A DNA stretch of 46,102 nt from a virus, in IMG/VR virus record IMGVR_UViG_3300028883_000015, positions 1-46,102 of that record; one strand, 5' to 3'. The notes below the pieces were generated by a model. It was not told the DNA's origin, searched no databases, and saw only the letters and a program-made list of their open reading frames with translations. Of the stretch, positions 41,694-46,102 are shown one piece after another. The position numbers and the translations under genes are program-made. Positions within the stretch are counted from its first letter, which is position 1. Each line of letters opens with the position of its first letter.

Positions 41694-42596
41694 TTAATTA
41701 TTACTCTTTTGAGTTACTTTTTGTGTGTATGCTGCCCTGTAATCATCAGCTGCCTTTCCAGATAATCCCTTTCTACTAATTTCAGCATTAATAAACTGTT
41801 CGTGGACAGGAGGTAATTTAACCCCTCTGTCGGTTCCAGAAGAACCACCACTTACACCTCTACTAACACCTCCACTCATTGCATCTCGAACACCACTTAC
41901 GTAGCCTTCATTAGCAATTTCTTCAGGGGATAAGACCCTCCTTCTTGCTGCAACTAAAGCTTCACTTGGAGTAAATCCATAGTCAAGATCTAGCATTTCT
42001 GCATTAGCTATAATAGCTTGTTTTGCAGTAGCTGAAAGAGACTCATTCTCTGGTCTTGCAAAGAACTCATCTGACGCTTCCTTTTGAGCTTTCATTTTAT
42101 CCATAACCTCTTGGTCTTTCTGTGCCATCCAAGATTCCCTAACAGGATTCATTGGCTGGACTGATCCAGACGGAAGGTTCTGGTTCGCTACTCCCTCTGT
42201 TACCTGAGCTTGTGATTTCTGTGGAGAAATCTCTGTGTCATAAATATTCATATAATACAGTTTCTGTTCAGGGGAGAGGTTTTGGTCGTTTAGGTAGTCC
42301 TCCCAAGATTCCCTAGTCTTAGTGACTTGTGAATAAAGAGTTTTCTGAGCTTGCTCTATAAGAGCTTCTTTTTTCTCAGCCTCTTCTTTCCACTTTCGAG
42401 ACTCCTTGGAACTATTCCTATACTTTTCATCTAGCTCCTCATAGGACAACTTACTATCTGCCCTTTCCTGAGATTCTTTTAAATTATTGGCTCCTTCGTT
42501 GCCGCTCTCAGGTGCGGGGGAAGGTTCCGAAACTGGTTCAGGAGTTGCTGGGGTTTGAACCTCAGGGTCCTGACCTACTTTGGCTTCGTCTGCCAT
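41694..42596 (-). CDS. Scaffolding protein (300 aa)
   Basis: The ATG at 42596 (MADEAKVGQDPEVQTPA) is chosen; the frame extends to a TTG at 42629 but the AT-rich leader ends at 42596. Acidic, Pro-rich N-terminus, a coiled-coil at about residues 50-95 (YEELDEKYRNSSKESRKWKE) and a basic, helical C-terminus (FINAEISRKGLSGKAADDYR) that would contact the capsid. This is the standard scaffold composition in the standard place, between portal and capsid genes. Confidence 0.75.
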   Translation of the reverse strand: MADEAKVGQDPEVQTPATPEPVSEPSPAPESGNEGANNLKESQERADSKLSYEELDEKYRNSSKESRKWKEEAEKKEALIEQAQKTLYSQVTKTRESWEDYLNDQNLSPEQKLYYMNIYDTEISPQKSQAQVTEGVANQNLPSGSVQPMNPVRESWMAQKDQEVMDKMKAQKEASDEFFARPENESLSATAKQAIIANAEMLDLDYGFTPSEALVAARRRVLSPEEIANEGYVSGVRDAMSGGVSRGVSGGSSGTDRGVKLPPVHEQFINAEISRKGLSGKAADDYRAAYTQKVTQKSNN

Positions 42597-42629
42597 ATCT
42601 ATATTGTTAAAGAATTTATTTAAACCCAA

Positions 42630-42659
42630 AAAGGGCTTAATACAAAGGCATAACCCTTT
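42630..42659 (-). terminator. Attenuator-like hairpin before the scaffold gene
   Basis: On the minus strand AAAGGG (42659-42654) pairs with CCCTTT (42635-42630) across an 18-nt loop and the T-run continues (CCCTTTTTGGG). It lies between the promoter at 42729 and the scaffold ATG. Confidence 0.45.
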
Positions 42660-42700
42660 ATATCAAACCCTCTATGTCTAGTCGGCCATATATTTATAAT

Positions 42701-42729
42701 AATATACTATTTTTTCTGCTTATTGTCAA
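42701..42729 (-). promoter_or_regulatory. Late promoter for scaffold and capsid genes
   Basis: On the minus strand TTGACA (42729-42724), a 17-nt spacer and TATATT (42706-42701). The -35 box and its upstream bases AAGCCTATAG are identical to those of the portal promoter and encode the last residues (KPIVD) of the preceding gene. Confidence 0.85.
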
Positions 42730-42973
42730 CTATAGGCTTTATCTTTTCTTCTATGTTTGAGAAAAACCAAAGAAGAGCCCTTATACCATATTTCATTTGC
42801 ACGGCCCTCATACCAAGTTCTTCTAATGAATCTTTTTCTCCTGTAACAATTTTATTACTAACTGAATCCTTATAGGCTTCTAGTGTTATTTCTTTCAATT
42901 TCTTCCAGGTATCTTCCTGAAGAAGATTAAAGACTTGCTCTCTTTCAATATCCTCTAAAATAGGTTTATCCAT
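42707..42973 (-). CDS. Small helical protein between portal and scaffold (88 aa)
   Basis: Begins MDKPILEDIEREQVFNLLQE, all helical and charged, ending KIKPIVDNKQKK. The last codons overlap the scaffold promoter. Leader AATTTAATTTAATAGGACA. Possibly a head-assembly accessory. No family recognised. Confidence 0.65.
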   Translation of the reverse strand: MDKPILEDIEREQVFNLLQEDTWKKLKEITLEAYKDSVSNKIVTGEKDSLEELGMRAVQMKYGIRALLWFFSNIEEKIKPIVDNKQKK

Positions 42974-42990
42974 TGTTATGTCCTATTAAA

Positions 42991-45321
42991 TTAAATTCTA
43001 CCTGCCTGCCCTGTAATGTCAGTCTGGTCCATTCTATTCGGAACTGGGATTCCCCCTTGATTTGGCATTCCCATATTTCCACTTACTGTTGGAACATTTA
43101 CTGCATTGTTACGTGGCATCTGTGCCCCTTGCTGCCCTCCTTGTCCAGAAGCTACTTGATTAAAAGCATCTGACTGAGTCATTGCAAATTCAGCAGCTTG
43201 TTCAGCTATTAAACTATCTACTCTTAGGTGTTCTGTCAACTTGTTCTTATAATCTATAAATGCAGTTACAAAGGCTTGTACTGATGGATCAGGAGATTGC
43301 ATCATAGCAATAAATTCATCACTTTGTGTAGTATCATTAACCCTCATTAATTCAACTGCATGTGTATACCTATGTGCCTTAGGTTCTCCTGGTATACCAA
43401 CTATCTCTTCACCTTTTTGCATTGCCTCGTGCTGTTTTGCAGCCTGTTCTATTTCTTCTAACCTATCCTCATCTTCATCAATCAACAGGTCATTCCCTTC
43501 CATATCCATTTGGTCTAAATACCACCTCATAAGCTTCCTTATATCAATAATCGCTGGAGCTCCATTTTGCATGGTTCCACCTCTTTCTCCAGAAAATGGT
43601 GCTAATTGTGGTAATACCTCTTTCGCTTGCCTTGCATTAAATGCAGCAGATATAGGAGCTGTAAAATCAGCAGAAATATATACACGTGGAGTTTCCTCCC
43701 ATTCAAACATCTTTTTATCTAGAGGAATTATCTTTGATCCTTTAATATCTCTTGTTTTATATGTACCATCTTTCTCATATAATACAATATCTTCCAGTCT
43801 TAACTCTCTCATCCTCTTCTTCCCTAATTCCAAAGAAGCCTTCCTGGTTGGTGTTGCTAAGAATTGACAAAATCTACTTTCTAATAGGAAGCCCCAATGA
43901 TTCATTCCTTCCATTAAGTTATCCTCATACATATTGACCATATCTGTCATAGTTTCCTTCATGGTAATAGTATTTGTTGCTGGAGTGGAAGCCATTGGTA
44001 AGGTTAACCCTTGTGGATTAATACCTGTGTTCATAACAGCTTCATCCTTCAATTCTTCAGAAACCCTCCAGCTATCAAATGGCACTGACGGTAATTCTAA
44101 AGGTCTTACCTGTGTTACATCCCCAACCTTTATAATATCATTAGGTTCAATTCTATCCCACTGTGCATCCACATCTCCAAATATTGTTGCACCCACGAAT
44201 ACTGGAGGATTGGTTGCAAATTTGACTCTCTCTATTCGTGCATTTTTAATTGCTGAATCTTCGGCAGATTGTTGTAATAGAGCATCTACGGCACCAATTC
44301 CATAAAACTGACCAGGGTGTTTAACAAATCTGAAAGCAACAAATGGTAGTTCTTTATCCTTATAAGGAATAGGCCCTTCTTTAATAAGGATATCTCCACA
44401 TATAATAACCTCAGAATCAGTAATCCTGTTGTAGTAATATATTAACTCACAGAATCCTCTTTCTATATCTTTAGGAACTTTAAAGAATGGACTTGAATAT
44501 GTTTCTGTACTTGTAGTTTTAATTTTATCCAAATTCTTAACCATAGGATCCGAACCAAACATGTCGTTTACTTGCTCTGGAGTAACATACAAAATACCAG
44601 CACAATCAGTGGCAACATAACTTGTCCCATGTAAGCACTGAGCATTTGGGTCTATATAAAAATCTCTAATATTCCATGGAATAAAATCTGGATCTTCGTA
44701 ATCCACTTTCATTTTGGTGTCAAATTTCTGTTCTGGAAGAATACCCTTTTCTATATCTTCTTTTGTAATATCCACACGTTGAGGCTCCTGGACTTCCCTT
44801 ACTTGTACTGTATAAGGAATATAAGCTACTGATGTACCAAATATTTTAGACCTCTTGGAACAATCAAAGAATTTATACCTAACATCAGGATTTCTTCTAA
44901 AATAATCCTTAAATATGTATTTATGAACAACGGCAGTACCTTTAGACTCATCACTCTCATTTCTTGCTTCAACCAAAAAATCAATTTGCTGTTTTCTCTC
45001 ACTAGCATCAATTGAATTAATAGTCCTATACGCCATACTAGATTTAAGATTACTCCTGAAGTCATCAGTACCATCAAATCTCGCATACATAAGATAATTC
45101 TTTTCTACCAAATCCCAGTGTTTATCCCAACTTGAAGAATTATCAAAGTTGGTTAGGAAACAAGTACTCTGTCTTGCATCATACATTTCTCTAATCCTGT
45201 TCCTCACAGAACCAACTAACGACCATTCAGCCTTATTTTGCCAAACTTTGTAATCGTGCTTGTATTCCATTGTAGGATACTTGAGGAAGTTGCATAATTT
45301 TGAGTTTTTCTCTTTCGCCAT
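42991..45321 (-). CDS. Portal protein (P22-like)
   Basis: 776 aa, the size of P22-type portals. Conserved elements of the family are visible: an N-terminal wing (NYLMYARFDGTDDFRSNLKS), DPDFIPWNIRDFYIDPNAQ, the stretch FVKHPGQFYGIGAVDALLQQ followed by SAEDSAIKNARIERVKFATN (crown/stem helix region, about residues 335-375), and a C-terminal barrel-like Gln/Gly-rich tail (GQGGQQGAQMPRNNAVNVP). Forms the dodecameric ring through which TerL packages DNA. Own promoter upstream. Confidence 0.9.
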   Translation of the reverse strand: MAKEKNSKLCNFLKYPTMEYKHDYKVWQNKAEWSLVGSVRNRIREMYDARQSTCFLTNFDNSSSWDKHWDLVEKNYLMYARFDGTDDFRSNLKSSMAYRTINSIDASERKQQIDFLVEARNESDESKGTAVVHKYIFKDYFRRNPDVRYKFFDCSKRSKIFGTSVAYIPYTVQVREVQEPQRVDITKEDIEKGILPEQKFDTKMKVDYEDPDFIPWNIRDFYIDPNAQCLHGTSYVATDCAGILYVTPEQVNDMFGSDPMVKNLDKIKTTSTETYSSPFFKVPKDIERGFCELIYYYNRITDSEVIICGDILIKEGPIPYKDKELPFVAFRFVKHPGQFYGIGAVDALLQQSAEDSAIKNARIERVKFATNPPVFVGATIFGDVDAQWDRIEPNDIIKVGDVTQVRPLELPSVPFDSWRVSEELKDEAVMNTGINPQGLTLPMASTPATNTITMKETMTDMVNMYEDNLMEGMNHWGFLLESRFCQFLATPTRKASLELGKKRMRELRLEDIVLYEKDGTYKTRDIKGSKIIPLDKKMFEWEETPRVYISADFTAPISAAFNARQAKEVLPQLAPFSGERGGTMQNGAPAIIDIRKLMRWYLDQMDMEGNDLLIDEDEDRLEEIEQAAKQHEAMQKGEEIVGIPGEPKAHRYTHAVELMRVNDTTQSDEFIAMMQSPDPSVQAFVTAFIDYKNKLTEHLRVDSLIAEQAAEFAMTQSDAFNQVASGQGGQQGAQMPRNNAVNVPTVSGNMGMPNQGGIPVPNRMDQTDITGQAGRI

Positions 45322-45348
45322 CTAAAAATTTTCTAAATTCAATACTCT

Positions 45349-45377
45349 ATTCTATAGGTTTTATGGATTTTTGTCAA
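45349..45377 (-). promoter_or_regulatory. Late promoter for the portal gene
   Basis: On the minus strand TTGACA (45377-45372), a 17-nt spacer and TAGAAT (45354-45349). It overlaps the last codons of the 72-aa gene. Confidence 0.75.
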
Positions 45378-45579
45378 CTATAGGCTTATAATGTCTAGTT
45401 TCATGTATCGACTCGATTTTTCCTTTTATTACTTTTATAACAATCTCACCATAATTCATCTCTTGGAATATATTCCTTAAATCTTTCAATGGCATATCTT
45501 GATTAAACACATCCTCTGCCATCCCTACAATGGCTTCGGTGGCTTCATTTAGTTGTATTTTCTCGTTATTTTTTTGCAT
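45361..45579 (-). CDS. Hypothetical 72-aa protein
   Basis: Helical N-terminal half (QLNEATEAIVGMAEDVFNQD) and a C-terminal strand region that ends HYKPIVDKNP, whose KPIVD is encoded by promoter DNA. Overlaps the 212-aa gene by 14 nt and precedes the portal gene. Unknown role in head assembly. Confidence 0.65.
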   Translation of the reverse strand: MQKNNEKIQLNEATEAIVGMAEDVFNQDMPLKDLRNIFQEMNYGEIVIKVIKGKIESIHETRHYKPIVDKNP

Positions 45580-46102
45580 CCTTCTTTATAGCCTTTTTAG
45601 GTTTCATTTCTTCAACCCTTTCTTCGTCCTCCTTATTCTCTGGTATCCATTCATGTACCATTAACATATGCCTGTAGTGTTTTTTCTTTGTTTTAAGATC
45701 GGTTTCAGGGTCTTTCACTATCTCAATCTTGTAATTGTATCTATCCTTCATATATTCCCATTGTTCTTCTGTTAATTCCGCAAGAAGCCTTAGTGTTTGA
45801 ATATCAGAAACACCATCTTCAAAAGGTGGTAATTCATATAGAATTCCAGCCTCTTTTTTAAGATCGACCGCCATTCGTGCATCATCCAAATCTTCTATTT
45901 TGTTTGACACGAAGAAGTCTCGCTGTTCATCAGTCCAATACTCCTTTGGAATATCCAATGTAATAGTGAGATATCTACGAATATCATTAATTAGAACACT
46001 TTTTGGCTTTCTAAGGTATGTAAGCTTTTCTTCCATTTCTTCCTCTCCCCTCTTTATAACTCGTTGTTCCTTCTTTTCTATCATATCAATTCCAAGTTGA
46101 TA
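45566..46102 (-). CDS. C-terminal part of the 212-aa protein that crosses the contig join
   Basis: The frame enters from base 226 through base 1 (equal to 45976) and continues here to the stop at 45566. Residues seen include KLTYLRKPKSVLINDIRRYL, EYWTDEQRDFFVSNKIEDLD and LAELTEEQWEYMKDRYNYKI, then a basic tail (MKPKKAIKKDAKK). Helical; lies between TerL and the portal gene. A virion-assembly accessory by position, not recognised by family. Confidence 0.75.
   Translation of the reverse strand, partial: YQLGIDMIEKKEQRVIKRGEEEMEEKLTYLRKPKSVLINDIRRYLTITLDIPKEYWTDEQRDFFVSNKIEDLDDARMAVDLKKEAGILYELPPFEDGVSDIQTLRLLAELTEEQWEYMKDRYNYKIEIVKDPETDLKTKKKHYRHMLMVHEWIPENKEDEERVEEMKPKKAIKKDAKK
45976..46102. 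repeat. Terminal overlap, right copy
   Basis: Exact copy of bases 1-127; see that entry. Confidence 0.9.

Overview
The window is a complete, circularly closed tailed-phage genome from an uncultivated source. Bases 1-127 are identical to bases 45976-46102, so the unique circle is 45,975 bp, and one gene (212 aa) runs across the arbitrary cut. Portal, scaffold, HK97-fold major capsid protein, head-tail adaptor, tail-hub/nozzle protein, collagen-like fibres, LysM and glycine-zipper internal proteins and a large terminase are present. I see no tail tube, sheath or tape-measure gene, so I read it as a podovirus-like (short-tailed) phage with a P22/T7-style module. The DNA is AT-rich and TAA, TAG and TGA all act as stops. 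Many precise TTGACA-17-TATAAT-type promoters show that the host RNA polymerase uses an ordinary sigma-70. The host cannot be named from the sequence; LysM, M23 peptidase and lysozyme-like genes show that it has peptidoglycan.

Layout. (1) A leftward (minus-strand) late operon starts at the terminase small subunit (~2150), crosses the circle join and continues to about 18270. Its order is TerS, TerL, 212 aa, 72 aa, portal, 88 aa, scaffold, decoration-like, major capsid, 588-aa head appendage, two small head proteins, glycosyltransferase-methyltransferase, 1329-aa collagen-like fibre, second fibre, hub/nozzle, CBM-like tail protein, adaptor, LysM and internal virion proteins, XhlA-like and lysozyme-like proteins, M23 endolysin, holin candidates, then HNH genes. 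At least six minus-strand promoters with 17-nt spacing break it into sub-operons; most of their -35 boxes lie in the last codons of the preceding gene. (2) A rightward cluster (2300-5209) has a dedicated promoter, a structured leader RNA, small proteins and a metallophosphoesterase. (3) A leftward cluster (7549-5202) carries small proteins including a ribbon-helix-helix regulator, five tRNA genes (Thr, Ala, Gly, Phe, Tyr) and a beta-sandwich protein. (4) An ~840-bp divergent control region (7492-8336) has operator-like palindromes, direct repeats and a near-perfect G-quadruplex motif. (5) A rightward early operon (8202-18162) holds many small genes, then an SSB-like protein, a Cas4/RecB-type nuclease, an Hjc-like resolvase, an HNH nuclease and a triple-HTH regulator. 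No DNA polymerase, primase, helicase or integrase is visible, so replication must lean on the host.

The most unusual content is RNA. Three gene-free, strongly self-complementary stretches (about 2335-2640, 10299-10930 and 19590-20035) look like large structured noncoding RNAs. Two of them start right after good promoters. The 630-nt middle one contains a tRNA-Leu-like 5' half and 3' half separated by an unrelated insert, plus a repeated 14-nt internal module. Candidates are the giant ornate phage RNAs (GOLLD, ROOL) or a new class. Two further oddities concern translation. Many genes have an AT-rich TTAATT/TTTAAT leader instead of a clear Shine-Dalgarno, and two late genes (TerS and a holin candidate) lie so close to their -10 boxes that the mRNAs should be leaderless or nearly so.
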